NCBI GenBank assembly: GCA_964017045.1
Contig: OZ024807.1
Location: 14,206,941-14,270,940 of the forward strand
Direction of reading: 5' to 3'
Length of the DNA: 64,000 nt
Source: Omphiscola glabra
Lineage: Eukaryota; Mollusca; Gastropoda; Lymnaeidae
A model generated the notes under the pieces. That model did not search any database. It worked only from the letters and a program-made list of their open reading frames with translations, and had not been told where the DNA came from. The position numbers were made by a program, and so were the translations under genes. This document shows positions 10,663-24,510 of this stretch, piece by piece (position 1 is the stretch's first letter; each line of letters starts with the position of its first letter).

Positions 10663-12018
10663 TGTATATATTGTAAATCCAGCTGTCTCAAGAGCTCAGT
10701 AATAAGAATAAATATATATATATATAAGAATGAGCTATACTGACATAACGCCAAAGAACCGATAATATTTTGATACGTTCGTACTCTTAAAAATAATCAT
10801 AGTTATTTTCAATTATTTTACGGAAATCGAATAAATTTACATGCGAAAAAAATATTATATTTCCGATTTTATTTTAGCAAAATTTTAAGTATTATTATTA
10901 TAAATTACAAATACATTTAAATAAACAAACAAGGAACTATCTTAAGCATTTTAAATGCTTTTGAAAGTTATGTTAAAAAAATAAAATAATAATAATAATG
11001 ATCAAAGAATTACACAGTAATCACATTTATCGGGAAAACCTAAACATCAGTTGTTATTAGTGCGAAAACCTAAACATCAGTTGTTATTAGTGCGTTCTTT
11101 AGTGCGTTGTCAATAATTCGAAATAAAAATAAAATTAATTAGTTCTAAATAATCACGCAAATGACGTCATAGTGCGAATAGCCTATTTAGCCAAAGCTAA
11201 AAGTTCTCTGATTGAATAAAAGAGTGTTACAAAGCTGATAATGTATATCTCCCTTCTTAAAAGTAAAATTAATAAACAGAATTGATTGCTTTTTAATTAA
11301 ATTGTTAAACTTAAATACACATTTAACTTTGTATTTTTAACATTTAATAAGTTTTTACTTTTTATGCATTCCAAAAATAAACTGTTATGAAATTTATAAA
11401 GTAGTAAAAACTCTACATTTAAAAATGATTTTAATAAGAATATGCCGTTTAATTCAATTGCTGCAGCAAATCTACGTAGCCAAATGACATTTTAATGCAC
11501 TTATCACTCATCTAAATAAGAACAAAGTATATTAAATGCAATAAAATTCTTTTTGCGTAGGTAAAGGGGTAACAATCCAGTGGAGGATTTTTCTTTTTTA
11601 ACTGTGTGTGTGTGGGGGGGGGGGGGGGAATAATACGATACATTCATTTTGCACAATGCAGAACAAGATATGCCTCAGAATGAATTTGATAAATAATTAA
11701 CCTTCTTCGATACATAATATATAACGGGTGTAGGAAATTGAGTTCATATATCTTTACTTGGATGACAATATCTTTCAATCCATGACATTACAGTTGTAAA
11801 AAATAGATGCTATATTCTCATTTCACATATGAACATATGTTTACCAATTAAGAAATTCAATGACGTTAACAAAACGTAAATAAATTTACATAATTATACC
11901 CATGAATATCAAAACCCAATCATTTTACACAAGTGAAAATTTAATTTTCAAAATAGAGATTTTATTAGATAGAAAGATAGACAGGAAGGCAGACAGACAT
12001 AAATACAGACAGACAAAT
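10663..12018. other. AT-rich intergenic stretch with one 30-bp tandem duplication
   Basis: No gene signal. A 30-base unit (GAAAACCTAAACATCAGTTG...) occurs twice in tandem at 11034-11093. A palindromic CRE-type TGACGTCA lies at 11162-11169. A 13-base G run is at about 11616. A phrase AGCTGTCTCAAGAGCTCAGT at 10681 recurs in near-identical form at 13459. Confidence 0.5.
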
Positions 12019-12620
<602 letters not shown>

Positions 12621-12667
12621 CATCCTTGAATAGTTGTGAATAAGTTATCTTTATTCGGTAAACTATA

Positions 12668-13436
12668 TCTATATATAAAAAATATGTATGTATGTATGTC
12701 CCGTATGGGGTTCTATACCATTAATCCAAAAGAGATGAAAATTTTGTGAGTTGTTGTACACACGCCCGCAAATATTTCTCAATTATAACACACATATTAC
12801 AATATTCCGTTTTGGGCCCTAAATTCTTTTTTTGCCCCCTTTTATGAGCTTAAGATAATTTCCGTATGCGTTCCTGAACCATTCATCCGATTGCGATAAA
12901 ACTTTGGTAAGTTGTGCGCAGAAAAGTTTTCTGAATTAGCTTATCCATTTTGAAATATACCTTTTGGGGCCGGGGGCTTTAAGTTATTTTTTTTCTTATA
13001 TGAGCTATAATACAAATTTAATTTTAATCAGTGCTATTGCATTGGTAGATGGAAATAAATCAAATACAAGAGAATTTCAGTTTGAGTGTTACATAAGTAC
13101 AACTATTTTACAATTTTGCGTTTGGGGCCGGGGCCTTATTTAAAAACAAAAAAAAAATATTTGAGCTATATAAATATAATTTAAAACAGAGCTACTGCAT
13201 GGGTGAGTCAATGGCTACAAGTGTGTGGATTAAATTTTGAGAAATCCATGCTTCTCACGTGGACAGCTGTATGTTGCCTGTTCATGCGTCGAAAAAAAGT
13301 CTAATTTATTTGTGTACACAGCAGACGCAAAAAACAATAAATATTTTCTATTTAAAAATTACTTTAAAAAACTTAATTAAAACACAAACACTTTTTTCAT
13401 TGAGTGGCATTGCAACTGATGCTGGGTTCTCGCTAG
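12668..13436 (+). mobile_element. Helitron-like non-autonomous element
   Basis: Starts A|TCTATATATAAAAAATATG at 12668, followed by the (TATG)n and ATGAAAATTTTGTGAGTTG phrases common at the 5' side of invertebrate Helitrons. It ends CTCGCTAG|T at 13433-13436. A small hairpin, GCAT-TGCAACTG-ATGC, lies just before the end. It shares GGGGCCGGGG-type words with the element at 9941. No coding capacity. Confidence 0.6.
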
Positions 13437-14878
13437 TAATTAAATAAAAGTTTGAGGCCAAGCTGTCTCAAAAGCTCAGTAAGAATATGATTACTATTGA
13501 AAAAGTAAAACACGAAGAAGACTTGCTAAATAAATAGGTTTTTATTTCTACTATATATGTATTCTTTTTCCAAAGGTTGGCAGGAAAAAAAGGGTGGGTG
13601 GGGTGGGGTTGAAGCTCAAACCCGCTGCTTTTAATAATATCCAGCTTTAGTTCAAACGAATAAGAAACATTTCATACCTAAATGTATGCGATAGCCAGCT
13701 AGTTGAAATGATAATGATATGAATACAGAGGACTGTTAAAATTACAAAATGTGAGATATTGTTTCATTTAAAAAAAAAAAAAATTCTTTAAATTTTACAA
13801 TTCCTCAACGTGGTTCAACCGGAAGTTGTAAGTATATCTTTTTCATCTACTTTCGATATTTAAAAAATAATCGAGTATTAAAAGTGATACAAATCATACG
13901 TCATAAGTTGTAAACAATTTGGATAATTAAACATTATTTAAAATATTTCTAATATAAATAAATGTGACTTTAACGAAATCATTTTAGTTCAAAGAAATTT
14001 TCAGCTTTTAGTAAATTTAGTTAGAATCCCAAAATGTTGAATGACTTTACAGGATCAAGATCTATCAATCAAATTATTGTAGAAAGCAAATAAATTTACT
14101 TATTTTCTTTTAGATAGCATTTATTTAAAAATAAATTAAAATACTTTACAAATATATATATAATTTTATTTTGGGTTATGGCAAAAAATATCTGCGAAAA
14201 TATTCTTTTGCCTTTCGTTGTTTATTCATGAAATATAGTATCGATACTTAGAAATACGTTTTCAGGTTTTCGATTTTCCTATATTTTAACTTCCTTTACT
14301 TTTTATATCTTTGGAGGGTGAGCATGATACTGTCAAATTTAGATTGAATTTGCTTTTTTTGTACTTAAACTAGCAATGTCTAATGTCAATGGTTGACACT
14401 GATATTTTAATAATCTTATATTTAAACTATTAAAAATAAGCTTAGCTTTCAATTCATGGAAACAGTTTTAAATCTCGCTTTATGGTCCTTGGGTGTGTTG
14501 GCTACCAATTTTCGATATGAGGTTGGTGTGTGCTCATGTAAAGCCTCTTTTTACTTTCCTGAAATAACACATTGAATTGGATAACTTTTTTGTTAAGTCA
14601 GACCTGATAACTCTTACGATGTTGGTGTAGCCTACATTGTATGATTTTGACATGTCACATGTCTTATTTACGCCAGACCAATCAGAATGAATTTTTATTT
14701 AAGAGTCGGTGGCCTTGTTAAAGAAGTATTTACTGACTTTTCATGTTTTCCTATTTTAATAAAATAACAAAGTTCATTATGAGTTTGTTAGTTTTAGCTC
14801 CTTTCTTCATCCAGTGGTGAATTATGGATTAAGACAAGACTGATTGGATCTGTTGGTTATATTCTTATAAAAAAAGTA
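13437..14878. other. AT-rich intergenic stretch
   Basis: No supportable gene or defined repeat. Contains GGGTGGGTGGGGTGGGG near 13590, which might form a G-quadruplex, and long A/T runs. Confidence 0.4.
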
Positions 14879-15996
14879 CAGTAGAACCCGGTTATGTCGA
14901 CGGCCTCTGGGTTTGCAAAAAACATCGAGATAACCGATGATCGAGATAAACAAAAACCAAAATGGCTGCAAAATATTAATATGTGCTTGAAATTTCTTTT
15001 TGTACATGATGTGCGTTAATAAATGATAATGTACATGCACATATTTTTGGAGGTTTTTTTTTACACAACGTTTTTTACAGAATTAATACACCAAAATCAT
15101 AATTTTAGCTGTTGTAGTTTTAAAGTTATGAATTTTTAAAGTATGACTTCGTTTGTCCTTTTTTATCATGGACCGCATCGCCACATTCTGTGACCCAATT
15201 CCGCTGTTTGCGTCACGATCTAAATAACTCTCGCTTTAATGATAATTTTATACAACTTTTATTTACAGAACTAATAAAAATAATATTATACAATTATATA
15301 TAAATTATAATTTATCTAACTATGCACTAAGTATACCAGTAAATTTAATATAATGTATTAATATAAGGCTTTTCTGTTTACCAAATCTGCGGCTACCATT
15401 ATACCGATATATTCTATATAAGCTATATAAGGCAACGCATCCCCTTATTACTAAAATACTTTTCGGGAACTATTTATTTTGAACTTTCAACTTTGGCACA
15501 TGACTAATTAATTAAAGCTTTCCCTGACCTAGTTTTAATAGTTTTTGCACACGTCAACCTTTAATGAATGAGATAGTAGTACGGTAATAGTCATTATGCA
15601 AGTCACTGAATGGATGCCCATGCGCATGGCCTGACACTTTGCACACGGCAAATGATGACCCATTATAATATGGACTCTACCGGGTTTTTTAACCTCAAAT
15701 TAAAATATTATACTGATTGATTCCAATGCAATGCTTAGTCAAGTTTGTGGTTTCCTTTCGTGGGATCGATAACTAACATTTTCAAATGCTGGCGATTGTT
15801 CATGGGGATCGAGATAACCAACGTTAAGTGGCAAATTTGGCCCTCTTTTGTGCTCGAGATATGGGCGACATAAAAGAATCGACATAACCGATGAGAAAAT
15901 GCTAAGACAGAGAAAGAATCTGGCGGTTCCACGCCAAAGACGTCGACTTAACAGGGTTGGCGAGTTAACCGAGGTCGAGATTAGCGGGTTCTACTG
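14879..15996. mobile_element. pogo/Tigger-like non-autonomous DNA transposon
   Basis: Starts CAGTAGAACCCGGTTATGTC and ends GAGATTAGCGGGTTCTACTG, with TA on both sides (14877-14878 and 15997-15998). Subterminal words (CATCGAGATAACCGATG, GTCGACTTAAC) resemble the CGA-TAA-CC patterns of Tigger ends. Length 1118 bases. No transposase (DDE) reading frame is seen inside, so it is a deletion derivative or MITE-like. Confidence 0.75.
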
Positions 15997-16337
15997 TACT
16001 TAAGTACTTCCTTGCAATATAGACACGCGATGCAAGTAATTATTGTATACATTCAATATAATATAAGTACCTATAGGTACTTGGGTAAAATTTTCAAAAT
16101 GATATTACAGCTTTAAGAGCTAGTTGGTTAGATTGGACCTGAAAAATGCAATTCATTGATACCAAATTTATGTTTGTAGGTCAATTCTAAAGAAAGTTAT
16201 GATTTTTTGCGTGAATTATTTTGGGATAACTCTGTTAATTGAGACATATAGGAAAATATAAAAGTGACTAAAATAAAAATTGGGCAGAGAGTTGAGAGAG
16301 ATGTTAAAGAGAGCAGTAAATTGAAGTTATTTAAGGA

Positions 16338-19300
16338 ATTAATAATAATAATAATAATAAAGTTCATTTGAAAAATCACGCTTCATCCCCAAAGGCTCGA
16401 AGCGCGGTACAAAAACTAAGTTGGGAGATAATAACAAGCTGGAAAAGATTGGAGACATCATCATTCCAGCAGGTGTTTGCGAAATAGATGAGTTTTTAAA
16501 TTTGTTTTGAAGGACTCCAGCGTCTGGCTGTTTTTGATAGCGTCAGGAAGGGTGTTCCAAATGGTTGGGCCAGCAAATGCGAACGTGCGCTTTCCGTAAG
16601 TTTCAAGGCGAACACGCGGTATCGAGAGTTTGCCACTATCGGATGAGCGGAGTTGTCTAGTGGGTACATAAGGCGTCATGAGCGCTTGGAGATAGGACGG
16701 CGCCAGGTCATGCAAGCAGCGGTAGCACAGAGTTGCGATTTTGTACTCTATACGAGCGCGGACCGGCAGCCAATGCAATTCTATCAGAAGAGTTTTAGCA
16801 TGGTCGAATTTGCGTTTACGAAGAACAATTCGAGCCGCATTATTCTGTGCCTTTTGAATTTTATCAAGGAGCGTAGCTGGAAGACCCACCATGAGAGCAT
16901 TGCAGTAGTCCATGCGTGATAGCACGAATGCAGACATCAGCCTCTTTGATGCACCCAACGTTAAGAAGGGTCTGATATGACTAATTCTGCGTAGCTCTAG
17001 AAAAATCGCCTTGCAAATCATGTTAATGTGATTTTCCATAGTTAGTGTTCTGTCTAAGTAGACACCCAGGTTTCGCACTGTTTGAGCAAACTCAATCTGC
17101 ACGCCTGAGAGAGTAAAGGATGGTGTATCTTTTAAAGATTTTAATTTTTGAGCGGTAGCAATGGGGATCACCTCAGTCTTTTCATCATTCAATTTGAGCT
17201 TGTTTATTGTCATCCAGTGCTTAACTGACTTCACTGTCTTCTGTGTCATTTTAAGAAGCTGAGGGAGCTGAGAGGGGATCACGGATTTCTGAAGTTGGGT
17301 ATCATCCGCGAACATGTGATATACCATGTCAAACTGCTTGATCACTGCACCCAGGGGCTGAACGTACATAGTGAAAAGCACCGGGCCTAAGACCGAGCCT
17401 TGGGGTACTCCGAATTCAATAATGGATTTCTTGGAGGTCAAGCCGTTTGTGATAACTGATTGGACCCGATTTGTCAGATATGAGCGGAACCATCTCAGGA
17501 CGGTATCGGTGAAACCGAACGTATATTGCAGACGTTGGAGAAGTATGCCGTGGTCAAGCGTATCGAACGCTGCCGATAGATCCAGTAACGACAAAAGGGA
17601 TACCTGGCCCTCACCACAAGACGACAGAAGGTCATTTACGACGCGCAACAGGGCTGTCTCAGTAGAGTGATGCGTTCTGTATGCTGACTGAAAAGGCTCA
17701 AACAAGTCACACCGAGTGAGGTGATCCAGGAGCTGTCGAAGAACGACCCTCTCTAAAATCTTTGATAAAAATGGTAGATTAGAGACGGGGCGATAATTTT
17801 CCAACAGATTAGGGTCGAGATTTGCTTTTTTTAGCAGTGGAGTTACAACCGCCTCCTTAAAAGAGGATGGAACAAAACCAGTTTTCAAAGACTGATTTAC
17901 GATATTAGTAATGATAGGGACAATTTCGTCTAAACATTCATACAACAGACCTGCCGGAAGAGGGTCAAGCAAACATGACTTTCTTGGGGAGTCAACCAGG
18001 ATTTTCTTCACATGCGATTCAGTGACCTCCAAAAATTCGCTCATAGGAGTGCCATTAAACGGCAAGAATTCGGGAGCATCTATGCAAATGTCAAGTCTCG
18101 CCCTGATCTTCTTAACTTTCATAACAAAGAAATCATTTAGAGCGTCTGGTAACTCGGCCAAAGCAATATTGTTTGGCACAGATGTGTCCTTTTGTTTACC
18201 GGTCAACTGACCGACAATGCGAAATAAGTCCCCATTTGAACTGCAATCTACAATCCGGTGACTGACATATTCAGTCCTAGCTGCAAGGACCATCTGCTTA
18301 GTGCGTTCCTTGTTTTCAACAAAGATTTGTCGGTGCACAGTCAAGCCAGACTTCCGCCACTTGCGTTCTGCACGTCGCTGTTGCTGCTTCGCGTCCTTTA
18401 TTTCTGGTGTGAGCCATGGGGCAGAAGGGCGGTCCGTAACGCGCCGTGTAGACAGAGGTGCATGTTTGTCTAAAATAACTCTGAGGCCACTGTTGTAGTC
18501 TGTTGCAGGATCATCTTCGCTATACTTGAGGGCGGCGACGTCACATCTAAAGGCCGCCCGATCTATCCTTCGGAGGTCACGGGATGTGATTGTGCGCAGA
18601 AGGCGCCCTGGCTTCCTTAAATCAAAGTCAAAGGTTACTGGGAAATGATCAGAGATCAGTTTGTCCTCAATTATGAGGTTGCAGATCATAGCTGCACGAT
18701 CCTCTCTGACAACCAGCCAATCTAGGATGTGACCCCGCTTTTGTGTCGGGACACTGACAAGCTGAGTCATTCCGTGTGTGTCAAGAGCTGATTTTAAGGT
18801 CTTGACATAGCTGTCGGTGGTGGAATCGAAATGACAGTTTGTGTCGCCGATTATGACGACGTTTTTGTTTGTGGAGGCGTACGTTTCCAGAAGCCGAAGA
18901 AAGTCAGCAGTAAACTGACAGATCTTCAACTTATTTCGCTTATTAGGAGGTGGCCTGTATATGCATAGAAACGTTATCGCTTGTTCACCATAATTAAGTT
19001 GCATCTTGCACATCTCAAATGAAACAAACTCGTCCGATTTTGAAAACGCCACACCATTCTTTAAGGAGCTCCTATAAAGGACAGCAATACCACCACCACT
19101 GTGCGATTGCCTTGGGCAAGAGTGAATGAGGTAGTCCGGAGGTGTAATTTCTTGCTGCTTGACCTCGTCTCCAACATGTTTAAACCACGTCTCGGTAATG
19201 AATACAAGGTCAGCCTTGCTCTCTAAAACAAGATCGCACACCTCAAATGTCTTATTCCTGCATGACTGGGAGTTAAAATACAGTACCCCGAAATTATGTG

Positions 19301-19448
19301 ATTGTGGCTTCACAACAGGCTGGCAGTCAACATCAATTAGATTTGATCTCTTCACGCCCCGTCGAGGCGGTGTGAAATCATGAGTTTGAGTTTTTTTTGT
19401 TGTTTTTTTCTCAGTGAAAAATTGATGAAGATAACCATAACAAACCAT
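16338..19448 (-). mobile_element. L2/CR1-group LINE retrotransposon
   Basis: Contains the intact ORF described separately. Downstream of the stop (left of 16461) a 3' non-coding part reads GTACCGCGCTTCGAGCCTTT and then ends in a (TTA)n microsatellite at about 16338-16362, the usual tail of L2/CR1-type elements, which have microsatellite rather than poly-A ends. The 5' boundary lies upstream of 19448 and is not defined, since no target-site duplication was found. Because only one ORF is seen, ORF1 is absent or 5'-truncated. Confidence 0.85.
16461..19448 (-). CDS. LINE endonuclease-reverse transcriptase, intact 995-codon ORF
   Basis: Predicted to nick chromosomal DNA and copy its own RNA at the nick (target-primed reverse transcription). 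An exonuclease-endonuclease-phosphatase domain covers roughly residues 50-280, with FNSQS, ITETW, IIGDTNCH and SDHFPV marking catalytic positions. The reverse transcriptase covers roughly 490-790, with NYRPVSNLPFLSKILERVV, LDLSAAFDTLDH, GVPQGSVLGP and the catalytic FADD near residue 710. The C-terminal part has HWLPVRARIEYK and ends TFKTNLKTHLFRKHLLE-like, as in L2/CR1 relatives. There is no stop or frameshift across 2.98 kb, so the copy is young and may still be functional. The start chosen is the first Met of the open frame; the true start could be further downstream, near the endonuclease. Confidence 0.93.
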   Translation of the reverse strand: MVCYGYLHQFFTEKKTTKKTQTHDFTPPRRGVKRSNLIDVDCQPVVKPQSHNFGVLYFNSQSCRNKTFEVCDLVLESKADLVFITETWFKHVGDEVKQQEITPPDYLIHSCPRQSHSGGGIAVLYRSSLKNGVAFSKSDEFVSFEMCKMQLNYGEQAITFLCIYRPPPNKRNKLKICQFTADFLRLLETYASTNKNVVIIGDTNCHFDSTTDSYVKTLKSALDTHGMTQLVSVPTQKRGHILDWLVVREDRAAMICNLIIEDKLISDHFPVTFDFDLRKPGRLLRTITSRDLRRIDRAAFRCDVAALKYSEDDPATDYNSGLRVILDKHAPLSTRRVTDRPSAPWLTPEIKDAKQQQRRAERKWRKSGLTVHRQIFVENKERTKQMVLAARTEYVSHRIVDCSSNGDLFRIVGQLTGKQKDTSVPNNIALAELPDALNDFFVMKVKKIRARLDICIDAPEFLPFNGTPMSEFLEVTESHVKKILVDSPRKSCLLDPLPAGLLYECLDEIVPIITNIVNQSLKTGFVPSSFKEAVVTPLLKKANLDPNLLENYRPVSNLPFLSKILERVVLRQLLDHLTRCDLFEPFQSAYRTHHSTETALLRVVNDLLSSCGEGQVSLLSLLDLSAAFDTLDHGILLQRLQYTFGFTDTVLRWFRSYLTNRVQSVITNGLTSKKSIIEFGVPQGSVLGPVLFTMYVQPLGAVIKQFDMVYHMFADDTQLQKSVIPSQLPQLLKMTQKTVKSVKHWMTINKLKLNDEKTEVIPIATAQKLKSLKDTPSFTLSGVQIEFAQTVRNLGVYLDRTLTMENHINMICKAIFLELRRISHIRPFLTLGASKRLMSAFVLSRMDYCNALMVGLPATLLDKIQKAQNNAARIVLRKRKFDHAKTLLIELHWLPVRARIEYKIATLCYRCLHDLAPSYLQALMTPYVPTRQLRSSDSGKLSIPRVRLETYGKRTFAFAGPTIWNTLPDAIKNSQTLESFKTNLKTHLFRKHLLE

Positions 19449-21339
19449 ATATATCCGTGCTCGTCATAACAATATCAAAACAGGTGTCACATAATAAATT
19501 CTGCGGTACGCAAGATGAGCTCATTAATATTCAAAATGGCCGTAACATTTCCATATGTCATATTTGAATATGAACACAACATGAACAATATTCTTCAAAA
19601 TATAGAGTCATGTATATCAAACTGTTCGTATTTAAAAGGGGAACAATAATAAGTAGCATATGGAAGGTGAACCCATGTGTCCATTAAAAAAAGTAATTTA
19701 TTATATATCTCCGATAGCCAAATCAATATCTGATATAAAATGTATTATACTCTTCTATTATACTGATTATAGAAGGGATTTTTTCTTGCATAGGGGGTGT
19801 CTTTCAATTCTATATCAGTTTAGCATTAGTTTTTCATAGAAGACTTACAATTAAAGAAGAATTGTGCTGCTTTAACTATTTTACTATTGCCCACAATTTG
19901 CAAATATGATTAACAATTATGTCATTTGATAGGCCTTTAAATTTAAATGAAATATAACAAAAATTTTATTTGTGAGTGAAGCATTTCAAAATATCAATTC
20001 ATCTAAATACTTAACAAATCTAAATTTTAAATCTATTATGAAGATAAAATATATTTTTCTTCATATTTCCATGCTACAAATGTGTCAGTTAGCTTAGACC
20101 AAACTCTAATAGGCCTTTTATATTGGAGTCAAAATTTTAATATTTAAATAAAGAAATACAATTAAATATCTATTTATATAACTTCTTAGTCAATAATATT
20201 AACCTAAAATAACTTAAAATAGTGCTTTTAACATTGTTTATTAATCAGATTACTTTAGATTTAAAAATGATTTGCTGAGGTGGATTCGGCCATCTTGAAA
20301 ATGGTATCCAGGGAGGAAAAACCCATGTGGTCACTGTTTTGAAAATTTAATAAAATTGTTGGGGTAGGTTGGGGGGAATTTTAATTTGCCCATTCTTGTA
20401 GATAATTGGATGCTCTAAACAGTGGTTATCATGAAAATCGCGGCTGGTGGCGGCTTCTATGAGAAATAAAATAGTAGACTTAACTAATTTTAACTTGATA
20501 TATTTTTACAATGAAATTCCAGATTAAAAATTGGAAGACATAGTATTGTTGGGGATCCAATTCTCTTTAAAATGATATATCACTCAAACCATTTAACAAA
20601 GAAATGACTGCATACCACACTTTTTCCCAATGCATATGCAATGTTTACATTTTGAAGTGGACAAAAAGTTGAACAAGGGGCACGTAACTCTGCAAGGAAA
20701 TGACACTAGCAGAGAACTGATTTATCCAAGTACCTAGTATATAATATACTGACTATGTATATTTTTAACTATTAAGATTCTGTATTGTACGATATTGTAT
20801 GATTTTTAGGAGTTCGACGGTAACTAGGTCTGGTATTCACATATTTTAGCCCAATAAATTAAAATCTTACCATTACCTGATGAAACTACATAAAACACTT
20901 CAAAGGACAATACAACTAGTATTTATTGTTTTTGTTAGTTTCGTGTATTTTTGTTGTGTTTATAATGTATTTTTAATGCAGTATAGTGTTTAAAAAGCAG
21001 TTGACTGAGTTGACAAAAAATTTAGGCTCCTACTCCTACTGTTTTTTTTTTTAAATTACAAATTTAGCAGTAGTCCCCCTTACTTTATCATTATCAAAGT
21101 AACAAGGATTGTCTCTAAAGAAAATTTTAATGGGCTTATGGACTACATTCTCTAATGCTGAGACCTTCAAAGCGTTCATCTGATTGTATATGATTAGGTG
21201 AATTTAGTCTTTGTTCTAGTCCTATAATCTATAGTTATAGTTTGTAGGCATTAGTGAATGTTTTTTGTTTGCTCTATTACATTAAGCCATACTAAAGGTT
21301 TTTAAGTAGTTTGTTTCAATGTTATTATTCATATTTCAG
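19449..21339. other. intergenic and upstream region of UBA52
   Basis: AT-rich, no coding signal. The non-coding first exon and promoter of UBA52 must lie here, because a splice acceptor (TTTCAG) ends at 21339 just before the start codon. I could not place the first exon or a pyrimidine-tract (TOP) start with confidence. A stretch at 20754-20845 has a diverged copy at 22300-22405. Confidence 0.4.
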
Positions 21340-21344
21340 TGTAG

Positions 21345-23617
<2,273 letters not shown>

Positions 23618-23712
23618 GATCTTTGCCCTTCTCGGTGTGACCTCACAAGCGTTCCCCGAGGACTACCAAGAGTACAAGTTTACTTCTTTTGATTGTCAAA
23701 TCTGTTTGAAAC

Positions 23713-23718
23713 AATAAA
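23713..23718 (+). terminator. polyadenylation signal of UBA52
   Basis: AATAAA 96 bases after the TAA at 23615-23617, giving a short 3'UTR as usual for ribosomal protein genes. Confidence 0.8.
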
Positions 23719-24339
23719 AAAAGTAATTTCTGGCTTTTAAGAAGGCCTGTGAAGCTATTTCTTTTTCTTTGTTGTGTTTTTAAATATTCATTTTCATTAT
23801 TTAGTGATTAGAGATAGAATTTCAGTTTATACAACTACTTACAAATGCCAGTACCGGTAACCAAGGCGGTATGTCATTGTCTCAATGAAAATTCTGGTGT
23901 TCCATTGGCTACTTCACTGGCTGGGTGGAAATTAGGGTGGTGGGAATACACTTCCCTGCTGAATATTCTTAAAATACCTGGCCTTTTGATTTCTAAACTC
24001 CTTGCGAAATCTATTTTTTTTCTGAGATGGATTGTGATTGAAAAGACTTTTCAATTTTCAGACAGGCCTGGGGTCAGACCTAAATATGTTATAGTTATAG
24101 TATTAGTTCTGTTCATATGTATCCTTGATTGTTTATTTTGCACACAAATGTTAATTTTCTTTGTTTGAAATGTTATTAGTCGTAGTAGTGAGAAAAGCAT
24201 GAAAGGAGAATTTATTCATTCTGGTGATGAAAGTTGTGTTACCTATTATATTTTCCAATTTAAGCGAGAAGAGGATATAAGGAGAAAATATATAATTTAT
24301 GTCAAATCGGAATCAACTTTTTGTTGATTCATTTGCGTC

Positions 24340-24510
24340 TATTTCCTCAGGCCTTCCAACCCCTAGTGCATGATACCCTCAAACAGTTACTCTTGTAACC
24401 AGTGAAATATCCTCAACACCAGGCACAGAGACATTGCAAATCCCATCTACATTCATAGGAGCCATAATGATATAATGATCAATAAATTGATCGTGGGCCC
24501 TTAATATATA
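24340..24510 (+). mobile_element. SINE-like repeat with (GAA)n tail
   Basis: Ends ATCAATAAATTGATCGTGGG plus CCC, then TTAATATATA and a GAAGAAGAAGAAG tail (to about 24524). The 3' end is shared, in opposite orientation, with the element at 9118. The 5' border is estimated from where the sequence stops being AT-rich. Confidence 0.5.
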
